A DNA stretch of 9,597 nucleotides from Methylomarinum sp. (GCA_013139755.1 WTAG01000236.1:1-9597), one strand, 5' to 3'; positions 1 to 6,856 are shown, counted from the first letter of the stretch. Program-made: numbers and translations. The notes: generated by a model not told the origin, from the letters alone.

Positions 1-788
1 ATGAAAACCTGGCAGGCTATAGACGTTATCGTTGGCATACCTATGAAGATCGTATGCGTTCTTTGTTGCCCGATGGTATTCGCGTACCATTATTTGGCTT
101 GGCAGGACAAATATATCCCAAAGCTGACTGGGCTCCAAAAATTTTTAGAGCAAAATCAACACTTGAGTCTATTGGACGAAGTTCTGTAGAAGGATATTTT
201 CATAGTGTTTCTGTACAATCTAACGAGCTGCGCAAGCAATTATTTTCAACGCAATTAAAAAGTGATTTGCAGGACTATCAGGCTGTAGAAGTATTTAAAC
301 GACATCTAAAAAACGCACCGACAGACGATGCGATGTCAATGGTGCAGTATTTAGATCTTAAAACGTATTTACCTGGTGATATCCTCACTAAAGTTGATAG
401 GGCAAGCATGGCGCATGCTTTAGAGGTGCGAGTCCCCTTGCTAGATCATCAGTTGGTTGAGTGGATGGCTGGTTTAAGCCCTGATATGAAATTGAAAAAT
501 AAGGAAGGCAAGTATATTTTTAAGAAGTCATTGGAAAGTTATTTGCCCAATGATATTTTATATCGCCCAAAAATGGGGTTTGCTGTGCCGTTATCAAATT
601 GGTTTAAAGGGCCTTTAAAAGATAAAATCAATGACGCCTTACTCGGGGAAACATTACAACAATGTGGTTATTTTGATCAATCTTTTATACAAAAAATGCT
701 CAGCCAGCATCAAAGTGGATTGCGTGACTATAGTTCCCCCATTTGGTCATTATTAATGTTTGAACGGTTTTTAAGTAAATCGTTGTAA
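1..788 (+). CDS. Asparagine-synthase-like amidotransferase, XrtA/exosortase A type, 5' end cut off
   Basis: The reading frame is already open at the window edge (first full codon at 3), leaving about 261 C-terminal residues of a protein that is usually about 630 aa. The visible part starts ENLAGYRRYRWHTYEDRMR, which in this family directly follows the GDGGDE segment of the ATP-pyrophosphatase domain. Further on are the asparagine-synthetase C-terminal signatures KVDRASMAHALEVRVPLLDH and YRPKMGFAVPLSNWF. Known family: class II glutamine amidotransferases that activate a carboxylate with ATP and transfer ammonia. The KADWAPKIFRAKSTLES and VEGYFHSVS stretches resemble the exosortase A-associated subgroup (TIGR03108-like) rather than housekeeping AsnB. 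Inferred role: cytoplasmic amidation of a sugar acid or another precursor of the locus's polysaccharide. The N-terminal glutaminase half, including its Cys, lies outside, so intactness cannot be judged. A 62-codon ATG-initiated frame at 1-189 is an out-of-frame shadow. Confidence 0.9.
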   Translation, partial: ENLAGYRRYRWHTYEDRMRSLLPDGIRVPLFGLAGQIYPKADWAPKIFRAKSTLESIGRSSVEGYFHSVSVQSNELRKQLFSTQLKSDLQDYQAVEVFKRHLKNAPTDDAMSMVQYLDLKTYLPGDILTKVDRASMAHALEVRVPLLDHQLVEWMAGLSPDMKLKNKEGKYIFKKSLESYLPNDILYRPKMGFAVPLSNWFKGPLKDKINDALLGETLQQCGYFDQSFIQKMLSQHQSGLRDYSSPIWSLLMFERFLSKSL

Positions 789-884
789 GGTTGTGTAATT
801 ATATGCTAGTCTAGTAATAGATATACGGGGCTGTTTTGGCTGAGTCTTGTATTAATTTGCATTAGATCAGTTTATTGGGGAAGA

Positions 885-1568
885 ATGATGAAAGAAAATA
901 AACAAATAAAAGAACAGATAGATAAACCTGTTACAGGGGTTGATGTAAAACGTCGATCCTTTGCTAAAGCAGGTATGGCTGCGCCCGTGATTATGACTTT
1001 GGCTAGCCGACCAGTATTTGGGGCTCAATGTTTATCTGAAATGTTATCTACTACAATTTCTGGATCTCCAGGAAACCATTGTGCGGGTGGACAGTCCCCA
1101 GGATTTTGGAAGAAATTAACAGGGAAAACTGATACTCTTCTTCAATTTATGGAAGGGGTTGATGCGAGTACTGCATGGGGCCGAACAGGCTTAGATTACG
1201 GTACGTTAAATACTGATCCTGCTACTTGCACAAGAAGGAAAGATGGGACTGGAGGCACTCAAAATTGTAAATCTAAAAAATGGTGGCATTATTCAGGCGG
1301 AACTCCATTAAACTCTGCTTTATTAGGGTTTGGTGGTAGTGATGACCGTCCTCTTCGGATAGTTTTGAATAAGGAGGGTGGAACAGACATCTTCCATCTG
1401 ATTGCTGGGTTATTAAATGCAAGGTTTTATGATAACCCAGCTACGAGCGCTTCTTATATATTTACTGAGATGGAATTTTGGGCTATGTATCACGATGGTA
1501 GTTTAGTACCAAGTAGTTATTCAAGTTTAAGGGATTTGATTTCGTCAAATTACCATAACAATCCTTAA
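885..1568 (+). CDS. Tat-type secreted protein of unknown function with SPGFWK motif
   Basis: A 227-aa protein with a twin-arginine-like leader. Residues 22-28 read KRRSFAK, followed by a short weakly hydrophobic stretch (AGMAAPVIMTL) and SRPVFG, with likely cleavage after Gly46. That predicts folded export across the inner membrane. The mature part has four cysteines (49, 66, 115, 128), enough for two disulfides, and an SPGFWK motif at 71-76. Similar T/S-P-G-[FY]-W-K motifs occur in many bacterial secreted proteins of unknown function. The C-terminal half (LIAGLLNARFYDNP, EFWAMYHDG) looks globular. There is no PEP-CTERM tail, lipobox or transmembrane anchor. ATG codons lie at both 885 and 888; GGGGAAG at 877-883 precedes them, and 888 would give the better spacing. 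It sits 96 bp after the amidotransferase and 145 bp before the PqqD-like gene, so it may be a separate unit. I do not recognise its function; being a partner of the following module is only a hypothesis. Confidence 0.8.
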   Translation: MMKENKQIKEQIDKPVTGVDVKRRSFAKAGMAAPVIMTLASRPVFGAQCLSEMLSTTISGSPGNHCAGGQSPGFWKKLTGKTDTLLQFMEGVDASTAWGRTGLDYGTLNTDPATCTRRKDGTGGTQNCKSKKWWHYSGGTPLNSALLGFGGSDDRPLRIVLNKEGGTDIFHLIAGLLNARFYDNPATSASYIFTEMEFWAMYHDGSLVPSSYSSLRDLISSNYHNNP

Positions 1569-1631
1569 TCTTCAGTTTTTTAATTGTATATTTGATTTTA
1601 ATAAGTTGCAGAATGAAGGCTCAGGATAGCA

Positions 1632-1724
1632 ATGTTATATAATGTATTGTTAATACTATATATTTTCAATGCATTTAAAATACCAAGGATAACCCTAGGG
1701 TTAATTAATAAATATGATTTCTAA
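1632..1724 (+). CDS. Possible small hydrophobic peptide (30 aa)
   Basis: An ATG at 1632 opens 30 codons ending in TAA at 1722-1724. AGGA at 1623-1626 lies 5 nt upstream, a properly placed ribosome site and better than either start of the downstream PqqD-like gene. The peptide is hydrophobic at its N-terminus (MLYNVLLILYIFNAF) with a few later charged residues, consistent with a membrane microprotein or a leader peptide. It ends 10 bp before the ATG at 1735, the alternative PqqD-like start, so it could couple translation. Against it: an AT-rich intergenic region yields such frames by chance, and the frame overlaps a possible -10 box. Treat as speculative. Confidence 0.18.
   Translation: MLYNVLLILYIFNAFKIPRITLGLINKYDF
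1638..1643 (+). promoter_or_regulatory. Possible -10 promoter element for the PqqD/HprK/nucleotidyltransferase unit
   Basis: A perfect TATAAT hexamer lies in the AT-rich gap between the secreted-protein gene and the PqqD-like gene. A TG dinucleotide is at 1633-1634, slightly too far for a classic extended -10 of this hexamer, though it would fit an overlapping TATATA. No good -35 box is found at 16-18 bp; TTGCAG at 1606-1611 is 26 bp away. The position suits a promoter for the downstream three-gene unit, but AT-rich DNA gives such hexamers readily. Confidence 0.25.
1690..1703 (+). promoter_or_regulatory. 14-bp perfect palindrome, possible operator
   Basis: TAACCCTAGGGTTA is a perfect 14-bp palindrome. 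It is conspicuous because its CCCTAGGG core is GC-rich in otherwise very AT-rich DNA. It lies 46 bp after the possible -10 box and 10 bp before the first PqqD-like ATG (31 bp before the second). It has no loop, so it fits a dimeric protein-binding site better than an RNA terminator. Which regulator would bind it, if any, is unknown. Confidence 0.3.
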
Positions 1725-2025
1725 CGGTATTGCTATGAGTCTATCTTATTCAAAACCTGTAATCTCAATAAATGGGGAGTTATTGTTCCACTCATATGGT
1801 GAGCAAGGAATTGTTTATCATGTTGAGTCGGGAAATACTCACTTAATTGAGAGCGTGGCATTTAAGCTTTTATCTATCATTTATGAGCAGCCGGGAATAG
1901 GGTGTGATTATTTGATTGATAGGTTGGAAAATGACTTACCAATTGAGAAAGATGGTATTAAAGAATATTTGTTAAGTGTACTAGTGTCATTACAAAAAAT
2001 AGATTTATTGAAGTTAAAGGATTGA
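1714..2025 (+). CDS. PqqD-like protein, HPr-rel-A system
   Basis: A 103-aa protein (96 aa if the ATG at 1735, MSLSYSK, is used) with the shape of a PqqD-type winged-helix domain. A short beta-rich N-terminus leads into GIVYHVESGNTHLIESVAFKLL (about residues 32-53), then helices ending LVSLQKIDLLKL. The 'SG-T-H-L-[IL]' pattern followed by a helix is characteristic of the PqqD-related family paired with HprK-related kinase A. PqqD proteins bind leader peptides and present them to modifying enzymes (RRE fold); here the ligand is unknown. No strong ribosome site precedes either start: AAGGA at 1685-1689 is about 24 nt from 1714 and much farther from 1735, so the start is uncertain. Only 3 bp separate its stop from the kinase start, indicating one transcript. 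Cytoplasmic; no membrane segment or cysteine pair of note. Confidence 0.75.
   Translation: MISNGIAMSLSYSKPVISINGELLFHSYGEQGIVYHVESGNTHLIESVAFKLLSIIYEQPGIGCDYLIDRLENDLPIEKDGIKEYLLSVLVSLQKIDLLKLKD
2016..2021 (+). promoter_or_regulatory. Ribosome binding site deciding the kinase's TTG start
   Basis: AAAGGA lies inside the last codons of the PqqD-like gene, 7 nt before TTG at 2029. No in-frame ATG occurs near it (the first in-frame Met codon is far downstream), and family members keep the N-terminal region this start preserves. The TTG is therefore the best start, and translation is probably coupled to the upstream gene. Confidence 0.55.
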
Positions 2026-2028
2026 TAA

Positions 2029-2946
2029 TTGTCTGTACTATTGAGTTCTCTTGCTAGGGAGGAAATAGCAAAGTTTCTTGCCACAGATGGGCTAAGGATT
2101 GAAATAGGTTTGTTTACTTTGAATCTAAGTTCATCAATACCCTCTATTGCAGATCATATTTATAGATTGTATGGTGGATTTAAATTAATACATGACCCCG
2201 ATGTATTTATTGACTGGTATGTAAAGATAGATTCACCTTCTTTGTTAAGGCAGTTTATTCGTCCCCAGATTCAGTTTTCATTTGATGGATATCAACCTTT
2301 TGAAGCCCTTCCTAAAGATCAAGCGGGTGCAATGCTTGAATGGGGCTTGAATTGGTGTATAGCAAATAATTCAAATCAATTTTTGATCATTCATTCGGCA
2401 GTTATCGAAAAAAATGGCACTGCTATCATTATGCCAGGTTCGCCTGGAAGTGGAAAAAGTACCTTATGTGCAGCTTTAGTTTCACGTGGGTGGCGTCTAC
2501 TCTCAGATGAAATGGCATTATTAAATGTGGACGATGGGTTGCTTTATCCTGTAGCTCGGCCTGTTAGCTTGAAAAATCAGTCGATAAATATTATTAAAGA
2601 ATATTCAGCAGACGCTGTTTTTGGTCTTAGTACTAAAGATACGGCAAAAGGAACGGTTGCACATATGCAACCACCTGATAGTAGTGTTATTAATGTCAAT
2701 ACCCCCGTTTCACCAGCAAAAGTCGTTTTTCCATTATATATCAATGGTAGTCGTACAAAGCTAGAGCCTTTAGATAAGGGAAAGGCCTTTATGAAAGTAG
2801 CAGAAAATTGTTTTAACTATAATGTGCTTGGTCGTGTTGGTTTTAATGTATTAACTAGAGCAATTGATAGCTGTGATAGTTATTCATTTGAATATCAATA
2901 TCTTGACGAGGCAATTCAAGCTTTTGAACAGCTAAGTTATGATTGA
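2029..2946 (+). CDS. HprK-related kinase A (HPr-rel-A system)
   Basis: A 305-aa P-loop protein distantly related to HPr kinase/phosphorylase. His122 (HSAVIEKNG) and the Walker A loop GSPGSGKST (137-145) are followed by RGWRLLSDE, whose Asp160-Glu161 occupy the position of the catalytic acidic residues of HprK. The conserved GTVAHM stretch comes later. The N-terminal ~115 residues carry the family pattern of a beta-rich segment and PFEALPKDQAGAMLEWGLNWCIA. HprK proper phosphorylates a serine on HPr in carbon control; related kinases in some lasso-peptide clusters phosphorylate the precursor peptide. The substrate of this subgroup is unknown to me, and no HPr gene lies in the window. It starts with TTG and its last 8 bp overlap the nucleotidyltransferase gene, so the three genes are almost surely co-expressed. 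Cytoplasmic. Length fits the family and all P-loop residues are intact. Confidence 0.85.
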   Translation: MSVLLSSLAREEIAKFLATDGLRIEIGLFTLNLSSSIPSIADHIYRLYGGFKLIHDPDVFIDWYVKIDSPSLLRQFIRPQIQFSFDGYQPFEALPKDQAGAMLEWGLNWCIANNSNQFLIIHSAVIEKNGTAIIMPGSPGSGKSTLCAALVSRGWRLLSDEMALLNVDDGLLYPVARPVSLKNQSINIIKEYSADAVFGLSTKDTAKGTVAHMQPPDSSVINVNTPVSPAKVVFPLYINGSRTKLEPLDKGKAFMKVAENCFNYNVLGRVGFNVLTRAIDSCDSYSFEYQYLDEAIQAFEQLSYD

Positions 2947-4036
2947 AAATATCTTCGACAATGTTTTAGTTGTATTCTTAAGAAATCAAGGAGGAATAGG
3001 GAGTGAACGTTATCCTATTTCTTCTATTAATTGGGATCTGTTAATTCGTCAGGCACGTAGAGCGAATTTACTCAGTAGAGTCGCTTTTTTTCTGCAAGAA
3101 AGTGAGCAACTTATTAATGTTCCCTTAAAACCAAGAATACATTTGGAAAGTGCATTGGCAGTGGGCGAAGCAAATGCACGTTCGGTAAAATGGGAAATTA
3201 AACAAATTTATTTGGTTCTGCAGAAGGCGCAACTTCCTTTTATGTTGCTCAAAGGAGCGGCTTATGCACATCGTATGCGTACATCAGCAAAAGGCAGGGT
3301 GTTTTCTGATGTCGATATTATGCTAGCTGCTGAGCAAATTGATGCAGCAGAAAAGGTGTTTGTTCATAGTGGGTGGATTCCAGCAAGTTTTGATTCTTAT
3401 GATCAACAGTATTACCGTAAGTGGATGCATGAGATTCCTCCGCTGAGACACTTAAAGCGACAAACTAATTTAGATGTACATCATACTATTATTCCCCCAA
3501 CGAGTAGATTGAAGCCTGATGTGCATAAATTTTGGGCAAGTGCAGAAAAAATTGATGGTATTTATGTTCTGTCTTTAAATGATATGATCTTACATAGTGC
3601 GACGCATCTATTCCATGAAGGTGAATTTGAAGGGGGGCTACGTGATATTTCTGATTTGAGTTTATTACTTGATGAATTTTCCCAAACGGGGAAGAGTTGG
3701 AGCGAGTTAAAAGCGAGAGCCTATGAACAGAATCTTGGTGGACCTTTGTATTATGCTATTCATTATTGTGAATTAATACTGCATACTGTAATTCCTGAAT
3801 CTTTTGTAAATATGCTTGAAAGAGAAAATTCGAGCTATTTAAAAACTAAAATAATGGACTTTCTATTTATGCGAGCATTAATGCCTGATCACCCTAGTTG
3901 CGATGATCGCTGGACAGGGCTGGCTCGTTGGTTATTATATATCCGCTCCCATTGGTTAAGGATGCCGATGTCTTTATTAATTCCACATTTATTACGTAAG
4001 AGTTGGTTGCGATTGACGGGGAAAACAGCTCATTAA
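2939..4036 (+). CDS. Nucleotidyltransferase-fold protein (NTP_transf_5 type)
   Basis: A 365-aa protein with the signature of the uncharacterised nucleotidyltransferase family PF14907. LLKGAAY (103-109) is followed by GRVFSDVDIML, where Asp124 and Asp126 are the metal-binding pair of the polymerase-beta fold. Next come an LDVHHTIIPP strand and the helical LHSATHLFHEGEFEGGLRDISDLSLLL segment typical of the C-terminal half. Such proteins are predicted to move a nucleotide onto a small molecule, sugar or protein; the true substrate is unknown. Members recur beside HprK-related kinases and PqqD-like proteins, and in lasso-peptide and exopolysaccharide loci. The ATG lies within the kinase's last codons (8-bp overlap), implying translational coupling. 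The C-terminal 60 residues are rich in Trp, Arg and Leu (RWTGLARWLLYIRSHWLRM), possibly membrane-associated, but no clear transmembrane helix is seen. Confidence 0.8.
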   Translation: MIENIFDNVLVVFLRNQGGIGSERYPISSINWDLLIRQARRANLLSRVAFFLQESEQLINVPLKPRIHLESALAVGEANARSVKWEIKQIYLVLQKAQLPFMLLKGAAYAHRMRTSAKGRVFSDVDIMLAAEQIDAAEKVFVHSGWIPASFDSYDQQYYRKWMHEIPPLRHLKRQTNLDVHHTIIPPTSRLKPDVHKFWASAEKIDGIYVLSLNDMILHSATHLFHEGEFEGGLRDISDLSLLLDEFSQTGKSWSELKARAYEQNLGGPLYYAIHYCELILHTVIPESFVNMLERENSSYLKTKIMDFLFMRALMPDHPSCDDRWTGLARWLLYIRSHWLRMPMSLLIPHLLRKSWLRLTGKTAH

Positions 4037-4053
4037 TGGGGAAATGTTTATTT

Positions 4054-4084
4054 CAAAATAAATTTTATAAATTTATTTATTTTG
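4054..4084 (+). other. AT-only inverted repeat between operon halves
   Basis: CAAAATAAAT at 4054-4063 and ATTTATTTTG at 4075-4084 form a perfect 10-bp stem around an 11-nt loop, starting 17 bp after the nucleotidyltransferase stop. The stem has one G-C pair only, so it would be a poor intrinsic terminator, and no T-run follows. It marks the boundary between the kinase module and the sugar genes and might be an upstream AT-rich element or chance. Confidence 0.2.
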
Positions 4085-4153
4085 TGTAATGATTTTCTGT
4101 GGGGGATAGATAATTGATTGCTGCTATTTCCCTTTTTTATAATAACTTGCAAC

Positions 4154-5365
4154 ATGCAAAATCCATTGAAAATACTACATATTTTAGACCACTCAATTCC
4201 ACTACATAGTGGCTATACCTTTCGGACTAGGGCTATATTAGAGCAACAGCGAGCGCTAGGCTGGCAAACTTTTCATGTGACTTCTGCTAAGCATCTTGGT
4301 GCAGAACAATCGATTGAAAATATTGATGGCTTTAAGTTTTATCGTTCTCAGAGAACTCAAGGACTTTTAGCTAAATTACCCCTTCTCAATCAATGGGCTA
4401 TTGTAAAAAGTTTGACTGCTCGATTGGACGAAATTATTCCTGAAATCAAGCCTGATATTTTACACGCGCATTCACCCGCTTTGAATGGGTTGGCCGCAAT
4501 AAAAATAGGTAAAAAATATAATATTCCTGTTGTTTATGAATGCCGTGCTTTTTGGGAAGATGCCGCTGTTGATCATGGAACGACAAGAGAAGGCAGCCTA
4601 CGTTATCGAATTACCAAAGTATTGGAAACTTATGTTTTTAAAAAAGCACAAGCAGTTACTTGTATTTGTGAAGGGTTGCGTAAGGATATTATTAAAAGAG
4701 GGATAGCCAAAAATAAAATCACTGTTATCCCTAATGCGGTTAATATTGAAAAATTCACTTTTGGACAACAGGCAGATGAAAACCTTAAACAACGATTAGG
4801 GTTAAAGGGTAAAACAGTCCTTGGATTTATTGGTTCCTTTTACGCTTATGAAGGGATTCCTTTAATTTTAGAGGCTCTACCTGAAATTATTAAACAGCAG
4901 CCAGAAGTGAAATTGTTGTTAGTGGGGGGAGGGCCTCAGGAACAAAAAATTAAAGATAAGGTTAAACAATTACAACTTGAATCTTATGTTGTGTTTACGG
5001 GACGAGTCCCCCATGACCAAGTCCAGGATTATTATAATCAGGTTGATATTTTTGTTTACCCTCGCTTAGCCATGCGATTAACAGAGCTGGTTACACCACT
5101 TAAACCTTTGGAGGCGATGGCTCAAGGTCGATTAGTTATTGCCTCTGATGTTGGTGGACATAAAGAACTTATTAGCAATAATGAAAATGGTTTATTGTTT
5201 AAAGCTGGCGATAAAAATTCTTTAGCTCAATGTGTTTTAGGTTTATTAGAGCATCCAGAGTTACAGGATAAACTGCGTAAAAAAGGCAGAAATTATGTTG
5301 AACAAGAAAGAAATTGGGCAAAAAGTGTCGCAAATTATAAACTTGTTTATTATTTCAATAAATAA
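4154..5365 (+). CDS. XrtA-associated family 4 glycosyltransferase (Daro_2409-like)
   Basis: A 403-aa GT-B glycosyltransferase. The N-terminus, KILHILDHSIPLHSGYTFRT, is the hallmark of the PEP-CTERM/exosortase A-associated family TIGR04063. The C-terminal Rossmann domain shows VLGFIGSFYAYEGIPLILEAL, LLLVGGGPQ, FTGRVPHDQVQDYYNQVDIFVYP and LVTPLKPLEAMAQGRLVIASDVGG, with Glu320 as the conserved nucleotide-sugar contact. Expected role: retaining transfer of a sugar from a nucleotide donor to a lipid-linked polysaccharide intermediate on the cytoplasmic face of the inner membrane. Donor and linkage cannot be read from sequence. The start is uncertain. ATG 4154 matches the family N-terminus but has no ribosome site, whereas an in-frame TTG at 4118 follows GGGGG at 4101-4105 and would add 12 mostly hydrophobic residues. 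A 42-bp gap leads to ugd, so the two are probably co-transcribed. Confidence 0.9.
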   Translation: MQNPLKILHILDHSIPLHSGYTFRTRAILEQQRALGWQTFHVTSAKHLGAEQSIENIDGFKFYRSQRTQGLLAKLPLLNQWAIVKSLTARLDEIIPEIKPDILHAHSPALNGLAAIKIGKKYNIPVVYECRAFWEDAAVDHGTTREGSLRYRITKVLETYVFKKAQAVTCICEGLRKDIIKRGIAKNKITVIPNAVNIEKFTFGQQADENLKQRLGLKGKTVLGFIGSFYAYEGIPLILEALPEIIKQQPEVKLLLVGGGPQEQKIKDKVKQLQLESYVVFTGRVPHDQVQDYYNQVDIFVYPRLAMRLTELVTPLKPLEAMAQGRLVIASDVGGHKELISNNENGLLFKAGDKNSLAQCVLGLLEHPELQDKLRKKGRNYVEQERNWAKSVANYKLVYYFNK

Positions 5366-5397
5366 TAGTAATTACTCCTTAACATAAAACCATTTTT

Positions 5398-5403
5398 AGG
5401 AAG
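5398..5403 (+). promoter_or_regulatory. Ribosome binding site of ugd
   Basis: AGGAAG ends 4 nt before the ATG at 5408 (6 nt from the AGGA core). It is the clearest Shine-Dalgarno in the window and fixes the ugd start, which matches the family's [13 protein letters not shown]-terminus. Confidence 0.6.
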
Positions 5404-5407
5404 AAAA

Positions 5408-6736
5408 ATGAAAGTAACAGTTTTTGGTTCTGGTTATGTTGGCTTAGTTACAGGAGTCTGTTTAGCTGAGGTCGGCAATGATGTTGTTTGTATAGATATT
5501 GACCAAGCAAAAATAGATAACTTAAATAAAGGTATTATTCCCATTTATGAACCTGGCTTAGATAGTATGGTTAAAGAGAATGTAGCTGCGGGTAGAATTA
5601 AGTTTACAACGGATATTAAAGAAGCTGTTAAACATGGTACTTTTCAGTTTATTGCAGTCGGCACTCCACCCGATGAAGATGGTTCAGCTGATTTAAAATA
5701 TGTTCTTGCAGTTGCAGAATCTATAGCTGAGAATATGGATGAGTACCGAGTTGTTATTAATAAATCAACTGTACCAGTAGGAACTGCTGATAAGGTTAAA
5801 GATGTTATTACTCAGGTACAAAATGAACAAGGGTTTGAGGTTGATTTTGATGTAGTCTCAAATCCAGAATTTCTTAAAGAAGGTGCTGCTTTAGATGATT
5901 TTATGAAGCCAGACCGTATCGTGGTGGGTACTGATAACCCAAGAACAGGAGAGTTACTCAAAGCATTATATGCTCCGTTTAATCGTAGCCACGAACGTGT
6001 AATCATAATGGATGTTCGTTCAGCGGAGTTAACGAAATATGCTGCTAATGCCATGCTGGCGACTAAAATCAGCTTTATGAATGAGTTGTCTAATTTGGCT
6101 GAGCGATTAGGGGCTGATATAGAGCAAGTTAGAAATGGTATTGGATCAGACTCAAGAATTGGTTATTCATTTATTTATCCTGGGTGTGGCTATGGAGGCT
6201 CGTGTTTTCCTAAAGATGTCAAAGCTTTAGAGCGAACTGCCCAACAGGTTGGTTATCAAGCTGAATTGCTTACCGCAGTTGAAAATGTCAATGCCAGGCA
6301 AAAACAGGTGTTGGTGAATAAAATAAAGAAACATTATGGTGATCGTTTAAATGGAAAAACATTTGCACTGTGGGGGTTAGCATTTAAACCTAAAACAGAT
6401 GATATGCGAGAAGCACCAAGCCGGGTTATTTTAGAAGCTTTAATTGAAGCTGGGGCTGAAATAAAGGCTTTTGACCCAGAAGCCATGGAAGAAACTCGAA
6501 GAATATATGGGGATAAAAAGGGATTAACTCTGGTAAAAAATGCTGAAGAAGCATTAGTTGGGGCTGATGCTTTAGTGATTGTGACTGAATGGAAAAATTT
6601 CTGGAGCCCTGATTTTGAATTAATGAAAAAGAGTTTGAAAGATCAGGTTGTTTTTGATGGTAGAAATTTATATCAGCCTGCATTTATGGAAAAAATGGGA
6701 ATTCAATACTATGCTATAGGGCGAGGACAAAGTTAA
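5408..6736 (+). CDS. ugd: UDP-glucose 6-dehydrogenase
   Basis: A full-length 442-aa UDP-glucose 6-dehydrogenase. The reaction is UDP-glucose + 2 NAD+ to UDP-glucuronate + 2 NADH in the cytoplasm. The NAD-binding glycine motif GSGYVG is at residues 7-12. NKSTVPVGT and [23 protein letters not shown] are the family blocks of the first domain. [13 protein letters not shown] carries the catalytic thiol Cys266, and [20 protein letters not shown] opens the UDP-binding C-terminal domain. All expected residues are intact and the length is standard. UDP-glucuronate is a building block for acidic exopolysaccharides and a precursor of UDP-galacturonate or UDP-xylose, so the enzyme supplies precursor to the flanking glycosyltransferases. 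Its sugar-acid product could also be a substrate class for the amidotransferase at the left edge (inference). The 120-bp gap after it may hold a new promoter. Confidence 0.97.
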   Translation: MKVTVFGSGYVGLVTGVCLAEVGNDVVCIDIDQAKIDNLNKGIIPIYEPGLDSMVKENVAAGRIKFTTDIKEAVKHGTFQFIAVGTPPDEDGSADLKYVLAVAESIAENMDEYRVVINKSTVPVGTADKVKDVITQVQNEQGFEVDFDVVSNPEFLKEGAALDDFMKPDRIVVGTDNPRTGELLKALYAPFNRSHERVIIMDVRSAELTKYAANAMLATKISFMNELSNLAERLGADIEQVRNGIGSDSRIGYSFIYPGCGYGGSCFPKDVKALERTAQQVGYQAELLTAVENVNARQKQVLVNKIKKHYGDRLNGKTFALWGLAFKPKTDDMREAPSRVILEALIEAGAEIKAFDPEAMEETRRIYGDKKGLTLVKNAEEALVGADALVIVTEWKNFWSPDFELMKKSLKDQVVFDGRNLYQPAFMEKMGIQYYAIGRGQS

Positions 6737-6753
6737 AATACGTTGTCTTAAGT

Positions 6754-6782
6754 TTGGTTGATATATCGATAGAAAGTATTAA
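6754..6782 (+). promoter_or_regulatory. Weak promoter candidate in the gap after ugd
   Basis: TTGGTT (6754-6759) and TATTAA (6777-6782) are separated by 17 bp, giving 3/6 and 4/6 matches to sigma-70 boxes. It lies in the 120-bp gap between ugd and the next glycosyltransferase gene, which is the only sizeable break in the sugar operon and contains no hairpin terminator. It might re-initiate transcription of the last two genes, but the match is poor. Confidence 0.2.
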
Positions 6783-6856
6783 AGTATCTACGTGAACTAA
6801 AATATTAGAGTTAATAATTGGTTTTCTGCTTATGAACTTATGGTGAATTAAGAAAG

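Noticed and set aside
1..189. ATG-initiated 62-codon frame at the left edge
   Set aside because: It overlaps the clearly conserved amidotransferase frame, and its protein shows no family pattern.
789..884. Promoter for the secreted-protein gene (TTGTGT at 791 with TAATAG at 815)
   Set aside because: The boxes match consensus poorly and spacing is 18 bp; no other signal supports it, though a promoter somewhere in this gap is plausible.
4598..4792. Minus-strand frame inside the first glycosyltransferase gene
   Set aside because: Antisense shadow of a conserved coding region, without a ribosome site or recognisable domain.
5812..6054. Minus-strand frame inside ugd
   Set aside because: It lies wholly across invariant ugd codons; a shadow of codon bias.
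6426..6683. Minus-strand frame in the 3' part of ugd
   Set aside because: Low-complexity Gln/Leu/Phe protein, the typical antisense of Lys/Glu-rich coding sequence.
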